Shown here piece after piece: positions 1-9,149 of a DNA stretch of 64,000 nt. The notes under the pieces are model-generated. The model ran no database searches. It saw only the letters and a list, made by a program, of their open reading frames with translations, and was not told where the DNA came from. The DNA lies in assembly GCF_003112535.1 (NCBI RefSeq), contig NZ_BEWA01000013.1:124001-188000 (forward strand), written 5' to 3'. This DNA comes from Streptomyces rishiriensis (GTDB taxonomy: Bacteria > Actinomycetota > Actinomycetes > Streptomycetales > Streptomycetaceae). Positions within the stretch are counted from its first letter, which is position 1; each line of letters begins with the position of its first letter. The translations under genes were made by a program, and so were the position numbers.

Positions 1-962
1 CCACTGCGGTCGGCGCGTCGCGGGGCGACCGCGAAGATCCCGACCATGGCCGTGAGCACGCCGATCGCGGGGACGAGCAACGGGAAGGCGAGCCCGGCGT
101 CGCCGAAGGCCGCCTTGCCGAGGATCAGGGCGGCCACCAGGGTCACGGCGTACGACTCGAAGAGGTCCGCCGCCATGCCCGCACAGTCGCCGACGTTGTC
201 GCCCACATTGTCGGCGATGGTCGCGGCATTGCGCGGATCGTCCTCCGGAATGCCCTGCTCGACCTTGCCGACCAGGTCGGCGCCGACGTCGGCGGCCTTG
301 GTGAAGATGCCGCCGCCGACCCTCATGAACATGGCGATGAGGGCCGCACCGAGGCCGAAACCCTCCAGTACCTTCGGCGCGTCGGCCGCGTACACCAGCA
401 CCACGCAGGCGGCCCCGAGCAGACCGAGCCCCACCGTGAACATGCCGACGACGCCGCCCGTACGGAATGCGATCTTCATCGCCTTGTGCGAAACGGTGGT
501 GAGATCTTTTTCAGGTTCGCCTTCCGCCGGAGTCGCTTCCCGGGCCGCCGCGGCGACGCGCACATTACTGCGCACGGCGAGCCACATGCCGATATAGCCG
601 GTGGCCGCCGAGAACGCCGCGCCGATCAGGAAGAAGATCGACCGCCCGGCGCGCTGACTCCAGTTGTCCGAGGGCAGCAGCATGAGCAGGAAGAACACGA
701 CGACGGCGAATACGCCGAGCGTGCGCAGCTGCCGGGCCAGATAGGCGTTGGCGCCTTCCTGGACCGCCGCCGCGATCTTCTTCATGCTGTCGGTGCCCTC
801 GCCGGCCGCGAGCACCTGGCGCAGCAGTACGCCCGCGACCACGAGCGCGGCCAGCGCCACGACCGCGATGACCACCACGAGCAGGCGGTTCCCGTGGGTC
901 AGTTCTGCCGCTGCGAGAGTTGTGGGGTGGTCCAACGGATGAGAGGTAGAAAGCCCCGCCAT
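1..962 (-). CDS. hppA: Membrane proton-translocating pyrophosphatase, N-terminal part
   Basis: The gene runs off the left edge, so only about 320 N-terminal residues are visible, starting MAGLSTSHPLD at the ATG at 962. The family hydrolyses cytoplasmic pyrophosphate and pumps H+ across the membrane. Several hydrophobic segments are seen, then the family's substrate-binding loop (GGGIFTKAADVGADLVGK) and the acidic signature DNVGDNVGDCAGMAADLFE, which bind Mg-PPi. The residues that separate K+-dependent from K+-independent enzymes lie outside the window. The gene is read from its own 5' region, downstream of a hairpin at 1202-1233 that separates it from the bldG pair. Identity is secure; the 3' end is missing. 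Confidence 0.95.
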   Translation of the reverse strand, partial: MAGLSTSHPLDHPTTLAAAELTHGNRLLVVVIAVVALAALVVAGVLLRQVLAAGEGTDSMKKIAAAVQEGANAYLARQLRTLGVFAVVVFFLLMLLPSDNWSQRAGRSIFFLIGAAFSAATGYIGMWLAVRSNVRVAAAAREATPAEGEPEKDLTTVSHKAMKIAFRTGGVVGMFTVGLGLLGAACVVLVYAADAPKVLEGFGLGAALIAMFMRVGGGIFTKAADVGADLVGKVEQGIPEDDPRNAATIADNVGDNVGDCAGMAADLFESYAVTLVAALILGKAAFGDAGLAFPLLVPAIGVLTAMVGIFAVAPRRADRS

Positions 963-1201
963 TCGTCCTCCTTGACGCTTGGGCTGAGCTCAAGATGTGG
1001 ACGGATTGTAGGTACCGGAACCTGATCAAAACAGAGCGTGGGAAACGAAATTCGCCTTTTCGTCAAGTAATGCCCTCAAGGCATTGATCGTGAATTGCTT
1101 CACGAATTGCAGTCGATTTTCGCCACCGTTTGACTCGGCGTCCCATGATTCACTTTCACGAGACCACTGTCAGCATGCACGAGCACCCGGGTGCGCGCAT
1201 G

Positions 1202-1233
1202 CCGAAGGGCCCCACCTGAGTGGGGCCCTTCGG
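1202..1233 (-). terminator. Hairpin between the anti-sigma gene and hppA
   Basis: Two perfect 14-bp arms (CCGAAGGGCCCCAC and its complement) surround a CTGA loop. It lies downstream of the minus-strand bldG/anti-sigma pair and upstream of hppA. There is no T-run, as is common in Streptomyces terminators. Confidence 0.7.
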
Positions 1234-1249
1234 GTGAAGAAAAGCACTG

Positions 1250-1346
1250 GCCGGCTCGGACCGGCGTTGCGGACTCGGACCGGCGTCCGGATCAGACCGG
1301 CGTGGCCGGCTCGGACCGGCCGGTGTCCGGCTCAGACCGGCGTGGC
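1250..1346. repeat. Five imperfect copies of TC(G/A)GACCGGCGT
   Basis: A 12-bp core recurs at about 1255, 1275, 1292, 1311 and 1332, spaced 17-21 bp. The last copy contains the stop codon of the anti-sigma gene. The rest of 963-1331 shows no coding region; an AT-richer stretch at about 1020-1160 probably carries the hppA promoter. Confidence 0.7.
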
Positions 1347-1760
1347 CGCCGCCGAGGCCCTCGGCCAGGTCATGCGGATCTGTCCGCCGTGTTCTCCGGC
1401 GGTGACCTCCACGTCGTCGACCAGGCCGCTGATGACCGCGAGGCCCATCTCGTCCTCCTCGGCCTCCACGTCCCCGCCGGAGCCGGGCGCGCGGTCACCG
1501 GGCGCCGAACGCGGCGCCTCGTCGCCGACCTCGATGGAGAACTGCTTCTCCTCCTCGATCAGCAGCACCTTCACCGGCGCGGTGATGCCGACACTCTGGT
1601 GCAGTCCGACGGCGCGTGAGCAGGCCTCGCCGACAGCGAGTCTGACCTCGTCGAGGACGGCCTCGTCCACTCCTGCCCTGCGCGCCACCGCTGCCGCCAC
1701 CAGTCGGGCGGTCCTGACGTGCTCGGGCAGCGCGCTGAAGCGGAGTTCAACGGTGGCCAT
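1332..1760 (-). CDS. GHKL-type anti-sigma factor kinase (BldG partner)
   Basis: This 142-residue protein has the fold of SpoIIAB/RsbW-type serine kinases, which bind a sigma factor and phosphorylate an anti-sigma antagonist. The N-box-like stretch DEVRLAVGEAC carries the expected Glu and Ala, and the G-box region is DEMGLAVISGLVDDV. An acidic insertion (residues about 80-105) is longer than in Bacillus homologues. It lies 117 bp downstream of bldG on the same strand, the arrangement in which the two form a partner-switching pair in Streptomyces. The pairing is inferred from context and family knowledge. Confidence 0.88.
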   Translation of the reverse strand: MATVELRFSALPEHVRTARLVAAAVARRAGVDEAVLDEVRLAVGEACSRAVGLHQSVGITAPVKVLLIEEEKQFSIEVGDEAPRSAPGDRAPGSGGDVEAEEDEMGLAVISGLVDDVEVTAGEHGGQIRMTWPRASAAATPV

Positions 1761-1877
1761 GCGTCCCCCTCGGAACTACGGGCGTGCTGTCAGGGGGCCG
1801 GGCCGTCTCGGCCCAGACCCCCTGCTTTGTTCGACCAACCGCGCCCGGGCCGCGCGAGGCGACCCGGGACGGGGTGA

Positions 1878-2219
1878 TCAGTCGGTGGCAGCGACCGCTT
1901 CGTCGACCGAGGTGTGAATCGGGAACACCTTGGTCAGACCGGTGATGCGGAAGATCTTCAAAATACGCTCCTGGTTGCAGACCAGGCGGAGCGAGCCCTC
2001 ATGGGCACGCACGCGCTTCAGTCCGCCGACCAGCACGCCGAGCCCGGTGGAGTCGAGGAAGTCCACGCCCTCCATGTCGACGACGAGGTGGAAATTCCCG
2101 TCGTTCACCAGCTCGACCAGCTGCTCGCGCAACTTGGGCGCGGTATATACGTCGATTTCGCCACCGACCTCGACGACCGTACGATCGCCGACGGTACGGG
2201 TCGACAGGGACAGGTCCAC
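1878..2219 (-). CDS. bldG: Anti-sigma factor antagonist BldG
   Basis: This 113-residue STAS-domain protein begins MDLSLSTRTVGDRTVVEVGG. The phosphorylatable serine lies in the conserved DSTGLGVLVG. The sequence is the BldG type known to be needed for aerial mycelium and antibiotic production. The phosphorylation state sets whether it binds its anti-sigma partner, encoded just downstream. The start is divergent from the helicase gene, with only 81 bp between them, so both promoters must lie there. Confidence 0.95.
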   Translation of the reverse strand: MDLSLSTRTVGDRTVVEVGGEIDVYTAPKLREQLVELVNDGNFHLVVDMEGVDFLDSTGLGVLVGGLKRVRAHEGSLRLVCNQERILKIFRITGLTKVFPIHTSVDEAVAATD

Positions 2220-2300
2220 GGATCCTCCAGCACCTTGCTATCGAGCGGTCGTCCCTCGGAACACCTGAGCAGGAGCCCCCGGGACGGTACGCCAGCCGCG

Positions 2301-4847
2301 ATGGCATTCAATCACTTACCGGCAGGCGTGCACGACGCCTTGGCTCCATTGTCCGTCACGCCAGTGACACACTCGGTGCCGATGGCCAAGAATCACCGAT
2401 CCGATCGACCCCCGTCCGAGGCCGCGCCCCGCCTGTCTCCGGGCGAGGTCCTGGACCGGCTCGCCCCGGGACCGAGCCGGGCGTCGCGCATCACTCATAC
2501 GGAGCACTTGCCCCCGCGTGCGGGCCGCCATGCAGTCTGGCCGGACCGGATTCGTTCCGAGGTCATCGCGGCCGTGCAGGCCGGCGGCATCGAACACCCC
2601 TGGGCGCACCAGGCCCGGGTCGCCGAGCACGCCCTGGACGGCGAGAGCGTGGTCGTCGCCACCGGCACCGCCTCCGGCAAGTCCCTGGCGTACCTCGTGC
2701 CGGTCCTGTCGGCCCTCCTGGACGGCTCGGAGGCCCCCAACGGCCGCGGGGCCACCACCCTGTACCTGGCCCCCACCAAGGCGCTGGCAGCGGATCAGTG
2801 CCGTTCGGTGAAGGAACTTTCACAACCTCTCGGCAACGCCGTACGGCCGGCCGTGTACGACGGCGACACACCGTTCGAGGAACGGGAGTGGATCCGCCAG
2901 TACGCCAACTACGTCCTCACCAACCCGGACATGCTGCACCGGGGCATACTCCCGTCCCACCCCCGCTGGTCCTCCTTCCTGAAGTCCCTGAAGTACGTCG
3001 TCATCGACGAGTGCCACACCTACCGCGGCGTGTTCGGCTCCCACGTCGCCCAGGTGCTGCGCCGGCTACGCCGTCTGTGCGCCCGCTACGGCGCCTCTCC
3101 CGTCTTCCTGCTGGCCTCCGCGACGGCCGCCGAGCCCGCCGTGGCCGCGGGCCGTCTGACCGGCCTCCCGGTGGTCGAGGTCGCCGACGACGCCTCACCC
3201 CGCGGCGAACTGGTGTTCGCCCTCTGGGAGCCCCCGCTCACCGACATGGTCGGCGAGAAAGGTGCACCCGTCCGGCGTACCTCCACCGCCGAGACCGCCG
3301 ACCTGCTGACCGACCTCGCAGTCCAGGGCGTGCGCACCGTCGCCTTCGTCCGCTCCCGGCGCGGCGCCGAGCTGATCTCGGTGATCGCGCAGGAGCGCCT
3401 CGCCGAGGTCGACCGCTCACTGGCCCGGCGTGTCGCGGCCTACCGCGGCGGCTACCTCCCCGAGGAACGACGCGCCCTCGAGCAGGCCCTGCACTCGGGC
3501 GAACTCCTCGGTCTCGCCGCGACCACCGCCCTGGAGCTCGGCATCGACGTCTCGGGGCTCGACGCCGTCCTCATCGCCGGCTACCCGGGCACCCGCGCCT
3601 CCCTGTGGCAGCAGGCCGGCCGGGCGGGCCGGGCAGGGCAAGGCGCACTGGCGGTCCTCATCGCCCGTGACGACCCCCTGGACACCTTCCTCGTCCACCA
3701 CCCGGAAGCCCTGTTCGACCGCCCGGTGGAGTCGACGGTTCTCGACCCCGACAACCCCTACGTGCTCGCACCACACCTGTGCGCGGCGGCGGCGGAGCTC
3801 CCGCTGACCGAGGAGGACCTGGACCTGTTCGGCCCCGAGACCGAGGGCCTGCTGCCGCAACTGGAGGCCGCGAAACTGCTGCGCCGCAGGACCAGGGCCT
3901 GGCACTGGACCCGGCGGGAGCGGGCCGCCGACCTCGCGGACATCCGCGGCGAGGGCGGCCGGCCGGTCCAGGTCGTCGAGGCCGGCACCGGCCGACTCCT
4001 CGGCACGGTCGACGCCGGCTCCTCCCACACCACCGTCCACGAGGGCGCGGTCCACCTCCACCAGGGGCGCACCTACCTCGTGCGGTCCCTGGACCTGGAG
4101 GACTCCGTGGCCCTGGTCGAGCAGGCCGACCCGCCGTACTCGACGGTCGCCCGCGACACGACGTCGATCTCCGTCCTGGAGACGGACGTCGAAGTCCCCT
4201 GGGGACAGGGGCGGCTGTGCTACGGCTCCGTCGAAGTCACCAACCAGGTCGTCTCCTTCCTGCGTCGACGTGTCATCACCGGTGAAGTCCTGGGCGAGTC
4301 GAAGCTCGACCTCCCTCCTCGTACGCTCCGCACGCGTGCCGTGTGGTGGACGGTCACGGAGGACCAGCTCGACGCGGCCCGGATCAACCCCGAGATCCTC
4401 GGCGGCGCCCTGCACGCCGCCGAGCACGCGTCGATCGGCATGCTGCCCCTCTTCGCGACCTGCGACCGCTGGGACATCGGCGGGGTGTCGGTGCCCCTCC
4501 ATCCCGACACGCTGCTGCCGACGGTCTTCGTCTACGACGGCCATCCCGGCGGCGCGGGCTTCTCCGAGCGCGCCTTCCACACGGCCCGCGCGTGGCTGAC
4601 CGCCACCCGCCAGGCCATCGCCTCCTGTGAGTGCGACGCCGGCTGCCCGTCCTGCATCCAGTCCCCCAAGTGCGGCAACGGCAACGATCCTCTGCACAAG
4701 AGGGGCGCGGTCCGCCTGCTCACGGAACTCCTGCGGGAGGCTCCCGAGGAGAAGACGGGGGCAGCGGTGGAGCAGGCATCGGGGCCGTCGGCGACATCTG
4801 CGACCTCGGGGTCGTCGGCGACGACGGGGCCGGGGCCGGAGGCGTAG
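2301..4847 (+). CDS. DEAD/DEAH helicase with DUF1998 zinc-like C-terminus (MrfA-like)
   Basis: The protein has 848 residues and starts MAFNHLPAGVHDAL; the open frame extends to 1914 but that part overlaps bldG antisense. The Walker A motif ATGTASGKS is at about residue 119 and the DECH box (VIDECHTYRG) at about 235. A helicase C-terminal half follows with QQAGRAGRAGQG. The C-terminal DUF1998 region has four cysteines in CECDAGCPSCIQSPKCGNGN (about 776-795). Bacillus MrfA, with this layout, acts in mitomycin repair. The last 128 bp overlap the convergent TadG-like gene, and the final 40 residues are Ser/Thr/Gly-rich. Confidence 0.9.
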   Translation: MAFNHLPAGVHDALAPLSVTPVTHSVPMAKNHRSDRPPSEAAPRLSPGEVLDRLAPGPSRASRITHTEHLPPRAGRHAVWPDRIRSEVIAAVQAGGIEHPWAHQARVAEHALDGESVVVATGTASGKSLAYLVPVLSALLDGSEAPNGRGATTLYLAPTKALAADQCRSVKELSQPLGNAVRPAVYDGDTPFEEREWIRQYANYVLTNPDMLHRGILPSHPRWSSFLKSLKYVVIDECHTYRGVFGSHVAQVLRRLRRLCARYGASPVFLLASATAAEPAVAAGRLTGLPVVEVADDASPRGELVFALWEPPLTDMVGEKGAPVRRTSTAETADLLTDLAVQGVRTVAFVRSRRGAELISVIAQERLAEVDRSLARRVAAYRGGYLPEERRALEQALHSGELLGLAATTALELGIDVSGLDAVLIAGYPGTRASLWQQAGRAGRAGQGALAVLIARDDPLDTFLVHHPEALFDRPVESTVLDPDNPYVLAPHLCAAAAELPLTEEDLDLFGPETEGLLPQLEAAKLLRRRTRAWHWTRRERAADLADIRGEGGRPVQVVEAGTGRLLGTVDAGSSHTTVHEGAVHLHQGRTYLVRSLDLEDSVALVEQADPPYSTVARDTTSISVLETDVEVPWGQGRLCYGSVEVTNQVVSFLRRRVITGEVLGESKLDLPPRTLRTRAVWWTVTEDQLDAARINPEILGGALHAAEHASIGMLPLFATCDRWDIGGVSVPLHPDTLLPTVFVYDGHPGGAGFSERAFHTARAWLTATRQAIASCECDAGCPSCIQSPKCGNGNDPLHKRGAVRLLTELLREAPEEKTGAAVEQASGPSATSATSGSSATTGPGPEA

Positions 4848-5316
4848 AGGAGACGAACGGGGCCTGCGGGGGCGCAGAGGGGACCTGGCAGGGGCGCGGG
4901 TGGGGCCCGCAGGGCGCGGGTGGGGCCTGCAAGGGCGCGGGTGGGGGAATCTGCGCCGCGTCCGGCGGGCCGGCTCGCGCCCTCATCTCGGCGGCGAACA
5001 GCCCGCGCCCGGAAGCCGCCGTCACGTCCGAGATCTCACCGACGACCGCACAGCGCACCACCCGTGCACCCTGTGCCCGGGCCACCCGCTCCGCCCGGGC
5101 ACAGGCCTGCGCGACACCCTCCGACCAGTGATCGGCTGCGGCGAGCGCCGCGAGATCGGCGCCGCCCGCGGCACGGTGCCGGGCCGCCACGGCCTGCCCG
5201 AGGGCGAGGACGAGGCCGAACACGACACACAGCACGGTCATCGCTCCGAGACTCCAGACGGTGGCGGAGCCACGATCGGCGTCCCCCGGCCCCCGGCCGA
5301 AGCGCCGGGCGCTCAC
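4720..5316 (-). CDS. TadG/Rv3654c-like secreted pilus-assembly protein
   Basis: The protein has 198 residues from a GTG start that overlaps the tadE stop by 4 bp (GTGA). After DRGSATVWSL comes one hydrophobic segment, then an AARHRAAGGADLAALAAA stretch typical of the helicase/secretion-neighbourhood TadE-like family. The C-terminal half is very Pro/Ala-rich and low in complexity. The final 128 bp are antisense to the helicase 3' end. It is the last gene of the tad operon and probably a minor pseudopilin or anchor. The Pro-rich tail may not be functional. Confidence 0.8.
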   Translation of the reverse strand: MSARRFGRGPGDADRGSATVWSLGAMTVLCVVFGLVLALGQAVAARHRAAGGADLAALAAADHWSEGVAQACARAERVARAQGARVVRCAVVGEISDVTAASGRGLFAAEMRARAGPPDAAQIPPPAPLQAPPAPCGPHPRPCQVPSAPPQAPFVSSTPPAPAPSSPTTPRSQMSPTAPMPAPPLPPSSPREPPAGVP

Positions 5317-5795
5317 GGCCCCGCCCCTGAGTCCGAGGGCACCTCTGAGTCCGAGGCCCCCCCTCCCGCAGCCGACGCCTCCTCCGCCGCTGCCACGGCT
5401 TCTTCCCGCACCTCGATAGGCAGCCCCCTCAACGCCACGGGTTTCGCCACGACCACCACGCGGACCTGATCTCCCTCCCGGCTGACCGTCACGTCCGCCC
5501 CGCGCGGCGCCGTCGCACGGGCCACCGCGAGGACCGCGTCGGCCGGGTCCTGCCGGGCCGCGGCCCGCGCCCCGGCCCTGGCCGCGTCCACGCACCTGAT
5601 CTGGGCGGACATGACGAGCAGCCCCCAGACCAACGCCATCGCGAACGCCACCAGGACCGGCAGCACGACGGCCGCCTCCGCCGTCACGAACCCCCCGTCC
5701 CCGGCGAGCACCCGGCGCCGTCCGCGCCTGGACCTGCCTCCACGCACACGCCCACGCCCAGCCACATGCGCCGGCACACGCTCACGCCCCTGCAC
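5313..5795 (-). CDS. TadE-like pilus assembly protein
   Basis: The protein has about 160 residues. The diagnostic motif is GFVTAEAAVVLPVLVAFAMA, a short basic leader followed by a Glu-containing hydrophobic helix as in TadE minor pseudopilins. The frame starts with ATG at 5795, overlapping the pilin gene by 14 bp; GTG codons further in are alternatives and would remove an Arg-rich leader. The family is processed by a prepilin peptidase and assembled with Flp-type pili. It is coupled to the genes on both sides. Confidence 0.85.
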   Translation of the reverse strand: MQGRERVPAHVAGRGRVRGGRSRRGRRRVLAGDGGFVTAEAAVVLPVLVAFAMALVWGLLVMSAQIRCVDAARAGARAAARQDPADAVLAVARATAPRGADVTVSREGDQVRVVVVAKPVALRGLPIEVREEAVAAAEEASAAGGGASDSEVPSDSGAGP

Positions 5796-5991
5796 CGAGC
5801 GCCTGCCTTACCAGGGACGTCAGTTGAGCGGAGACCCCCTCGCTCGTCACCACCTGATGGAGAAGCACCGCGAAGCCGACGGCCGCCACGATCCCCATCG
5901 CGTACTCGGACGTGACCATTCCCGCGTCCTTGCGCGCCGCACGCGCCCCGCACTTCAGGGCGCACAGCCGCGCCCGTACCGCCTTGTACAT
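5782..5991 (-). CDS. DUF4244 Flp-like small pilin
   Basis: The protein has 69 residues, starting MYKAVRARLCALKCG. A basic N-terminus is followed by AGMVTSEYAMGIVAAVGFA, with Gly-Met before the Thr-Ser-Glu-Tyr that opens the hydrophobic helix. This matches the DUF4244 family found in actinobacterial Tad loci. It is the likely major pilin subunit. It lies between tadC and tadE, with 222 bp upstream containing short CGCATCGCACCGCG repeats. Confidence 0.88.
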   Translation of the reverse strand: MYKAVRARLCALKCGARAARKDAGMVTSEYAMGIVAAVGFAVLLHQVVTSEGVSAQLTSLVRQALGAGA

Positions 5992-6213
5992 TTCAACCCC
6001 CGTGAGGTTCGGTTCAGTCGATCTCTGGTCGTCAGGACGTTCACTGTCATCGCGCCCGTGGCGCTCGATGGTGCCCCCATGGCACCTCCCGGCACCGCAG
6101 GGCGCCGCGTTCGCATCGCACCGCGCCCGCATCGCACCGCGTCCGCGTCATGCCGCACGGCACCGCACGGCACTCGATCGCGCCGGCCGCGTTGCTCACC
6201 GTGGTGTCATCGG

Positions 6214-6999
6214 TCATCGCCCACCCCCTCCCATCACCCCGCCCGCGAGCCCGATCACGATGGGAAGCACGCCGACCGCGATGAAGGCGGGCAGGAAGCA
6301 CAGCCCCACGGGCGCGGTGACCATGACAGCCGCCCGCCGTGCCCTCGCCGTCGCGGCCCGCGTCCATTCGGCACGGATGTCGGCGGCGAGCCGGGCAACC
6401 GGTCCGGCCGCAGGCAGACCGGAGACGTCGGCCCGTTCCAGCAGCCCTGCCAGGGGTGCCGCCCCCGGCATCGAGGCCAACCTTCTCCACGCGGTGGACG
6501 GTTCACCGCCCAGCCGGACCTCGGCGGCGCCACGCGCGAGCCCCTCCCCCACGGGGCCGCCGAGCGCCTCCCCCACGGCCTGCGCCGCGACCACCGGACG
6601 GGCGCCGGCTGCGATGCATGCCGCCAGCAGGTCCGCGGCGAGCGGGAGTTGGCGGGCGGCGGGGCGGACGTCTGCGTCGCTCACCACCGCCGACGCCCGC
6701 TGCCGACGTCGCCACCGCCCCAGTACGACCGCGGCCGCCAACCCCGGGGCGAGACCGGTCACGCCACCGAACAGGAGCCATCCGGCGGCCGCCACCAACA
6801 CCTCCGGAAGCCAGCGCAGTACGGCCTCCCGCGTGACGAGCGGCGGACCGTCCCGCCGGCGTCCCGCGCCCAGCACTTCGGCCACTCGTCGTCGCGCCCG
6901 GCGTTCGCCTCGTACGCTCTCCAGCCGACGTCCCAGCCACCAGAGGGCCGTCACGATCCCCACCGTCACCCCCAGCCTGTGGACAACTTCCCCGCTCAT
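6214..6999 (-). CDS. Type II secretion F-domain protein (TadC-like)
   Basis: The protein has 261 residues, and the start MSGEVVHRLGV is preceded by a strong GAGGGAGG site. Hydrophobic segments lie near the N-terminus, in the middle and at the C-terminus (FLPAFIAVGVLPIVIGLAGG), around a cytoplasmic T2SSF domain with PLAADLLAACIAAGARP. TadC and TadB form the inner-membrane platform on which the TadA ATPase works. It is 82 bp downstream of tadB in the same operon. Confidence 0.87.
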   Translation of the reverse strand: MSGEVVHRLGVTVGIVTALWWLGRRLESVRGERRARRRVAEVLGAGRRRDGPPLVTREAVLRWLPEVLVAAAGWLLFGGVTGLAPGLAAAVVLGRWRRRQRASAVVSDADVRPAARQLPLAADLLAACIAAGARPVVAAQAVGEALGGPVGEGLARGAAEVRLGGEPSTAWRRLASMPGAAPLAGLLERADVSGLPAAGPVARLAADIRAEWTRAATARARRAAVMVTAPVGLCFLPAFIAVGVLPIVIGLAGGVMGGGGR

Positions 7000-7081
7000 G
7001 CCGCCTCCCTCCTCGTCGTCCGCCCTCGCCGCCGCGCGCGCCCCGTAGCCGGTGCCGCCCGACGTTCGCCCTTCGCGCCCT

Positions 7082-7942
7082 TCACGTCGCCTCCGCGTTG
7101 CGCACGATCCGCAGGGCCCACCACGCGCCCGCAGCCTCCAGCGCGCCGCCGATGAGCAGGCAGCCCAGCCCGGCTCCGCTGTGCAGCAGGACATGCAGGG
7201 GGTCGGCGCCGAGCGTGGCGCCCAGCAGAAGGCCGAGGGCCGGCAGGCCTGCGAGCATCACGACCGTGGCGCGCGGGCCGGACAGCTGGGCGCGCAGGTC
7301 GGCTCGCTGGTCCCGTTCGGCACGCAACGCCGCCTCGAGGCGGTCGAGCCCGGCCGCCAGGCCCGCGCCGCGGTCCACGGCCACCCGCCAGCACGCCGCG
7401 AGCCCCAGCAGCCCTTCCGCCCCCGGCTGCCGTGCGGCGACCGTGAGGGCGTCGGGCACGTCTCCGCCGAACCGGGCGGCCGCCAGCACCGACGGCTGCG
7501 CCGCTCCCAGCCCTGCGGAGTCGCGAGCCGCCCGCTGCAGCGCCTCTCCGGGCTGCCGGCCGGCCAGAACTTCCCCGGCCAGCGCCGCGCAGAGCGCGAT
7601 GACCGCGTCCCCTCGGCGTTCCTGTGTCCGCCGCGCGTCGGCGGCACGTCGCGCACGGCGCAGCAGCGGCACCCCGGCCGCCCCCGCGACGACCGGCAGC
7701 ACGGAGCCGCCCAGCACGGCCAGGACCAGCCCGGCGACCGGCGCCCACCATTCGGGCCGCCACCGCACCCGCAGTCGTCGGAGCTCGCGATTCAGCAGCT
7801 CCCACGACGGGGGCCCGCTGCCGACCGTCCCTTCGCCGGCGAGCATCAACCGTGCGCGCCTGGCTCCGGATTGCGGTCCGCCCAGCAGCCAGGCTGCCGC
7901 CCCGGCGCAGGCCACGGCCGCCGCCATCGGCATCTCACCCAT
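7082..7942 (-). CDS. Type II secretion F-domain protein (TadB-like)
   Basis: The protein has 286 residues and starts MGEMPMAAAVACAGA, inside the last codons of tadA (8-bp overlap). An N-terminal membrane segment precedes a soluble T2SSF-like domain (EVLAGRQPGEALQRAARD), followed by two C-terminal membrane segments (VVMLAGLPALGLLLGATLG and a second near the end). It is the partner platform protein to the TadC-like gene downstream. Confidence 0.87.
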   Translation of the reverse strand: MGEMPMAAAVACAGAAAWLLGGPQSGARRARLMLAGEGTVGSGPPSWELLNRELRRLRVRWRPEWWAPVAGLVLAVLGGSVLPVVAGAAGVPLLRRARRAADARRTQERRGDAVIALCAALAGEVLAGRQPGEALQRAARDSAGLGAAQPSVLAAARFGGDVPDALTVAARQPGAEGLLGLAACWRVAVDRGAGLAAGLDRLEAALRAERDQRADLRAQLSGPRATVVMLAGLPALGLLLGATLGADPLHVLLHSGAGLGCLLIGGALEAAGAWWALRIVRNAEAT

Positions 7943-9149
7943 CCCGACCGTCCCTCTCCTCGTTCTCGTGGTGGCTCCGCAGCAGCTCGCCGAGCCGCTC
8001 CCATCCCCGCTCCTGGACAAAGGCGTCCGCCCGCCATCGCAGCGCCGGCACGGTGCGCACCAGCCCGGACGGGTCCCGCTCCAGCACGTGCACCTCATCG
8101 ATCCGCCGCCGCCCGGCAGGGTCGCGTACCAGGTGCAGGACCACCGACAGGGCTGCCGCCAACTGGCTGTGCAGGGCGGCCCGGTCGAGCCCGGCCGCAG
8201 TCCCGAGCGCCTCCAGACGAGCGGGGACGTCCGCGGCGGCGTTGGCGTGAACCGTGCCGCACCCGCCCTCATGGCCGGTGTTCAGCGCGGCGAGCAGATG
8301 GACGACCTCGGGACCGCGCACCTCGCCCACGACCAGCCGGTCCGGACGCATCCGCAGGGCCTGGCGCACCAGGTCCTCCAGCGTGACGAGCCCGGCTCCC
8401 TCCTGGTTGGCGGGTCTGGTCTCCAAGCGGATCACATGCGGGTGATCCGGGCGCAGCTCCGCCGAGTCCTCGGCGAGCACGATCCGCTCCCCCGGTCCGA
8501 CCAGACCGAGCAGCGCGCTCAGCAAGGTCGTCTTGCCGCTGCCGGTGCCGCCGCTGACCAGGAAGGACAGCCTCGCCCGCACCAGGGCCCGCAGCACCCG
8601 GTCGCCGCCGGGCGGCACCGTGCCCGCGGCCACCAGTTCGTCGAGCGTGAAGGCGCGCGGCCGTACGACGCGCAGCGACAGGCAGGTGCAACCGACGGCG
8701 ACCGGGGGCAGCACCGCATGCAGTCGTGTCCCGTCGGGCAGCCGGGCGTCGACCCAGGGCCGGGCGTCGTCCAGACGCCGCCCGGCCACCGCGGCCAGAC
8801 GCTGCGCGAGGCGGCGCACGGCAGCCGCGTCCGGGAACGAGACGCCGGTCAGCTCCAGGCCCCCGCCCCGGTCGACCCAGACACGGTCGGAGCCCGACAC
8901 CAGCACGTCGGTGACCCGGGGGTCTGCGAGCAGTGGCTCCAGGGGGCCGCTGCCGATCAGTTCGGACCGCAGTTGTCGGGCCGCGCCGAGGACCTCCGCG
9001 TCGCCGAGGACCCGCCCTTGTTCCCGCAGTGCCTGCGCCACGCGCGCGGGCGTCGGTTCGGCCCCGCTCTCGGCGAGCCACTGCCGTACGCCGTCGAGCA
9101 GCGTCCCGGTGCTGCTCCGCGGCCGCCGCAGGCCGGGCGGCGTGCTCAT
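7935..9149 (-). CDS. TadA/CpaF-family secretion ATPase
   Basis: The 404-residue cytoplasmic ATPase of the GspE/VirB11 superfamily powers pilus assembly. The Walker A motif GGTGSGKTT is at about residue 200. The Asp box (VLAEDSAEL) and the Walker B-like region (DRLVVGEVRGPEV) follow, then the GHEGGCGTVHAN histidine box. Its start overlaps the stop of the CpaE-like gene by 4 bp. Length and motif order match CpaF. Confidence 0.93.
   Translation of the reverse strand: MSTPPGLRRPRSSTGTLLDGVRQWLAESGAEPTPARVAQALREQGRVLGDAEVLGAARQLRSELIGSGPLEPLLADPRVTDVLVSGSDRVWVDRGGGLELTGVSFPDAAAVRRLAQRLAAVAGRRLDDARPWVDARLPDGTRLHAVLPPVAVGCTCLSLRVVRPRAFTLDELVAAGTVPPGGDRVLRALVRARLSFLVSGGTGSGKTTLLSALLGLVGPGERIVLAEDSAELRPDHPHVIRLETRPANQEGAGLVTLEDLVRQALRMRPDRLVVGEVRGPEVVHLLAALNTGHEGGCGTVHANAAADVPARLEALGTAAGLDRAALHSQLAAALSVVLHLVRDPAGRRRIDEVHVLERDPSGLVRTVPALRWRADAFVQERGWERLGELLRSHHENEERDGRDG

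Noticed and set aside
1914..2300. N-terminal extension of the helicase frame
   Set aside because: It runs antisense through bldG and lacks helicase features; the ATG at 2301 fits better.
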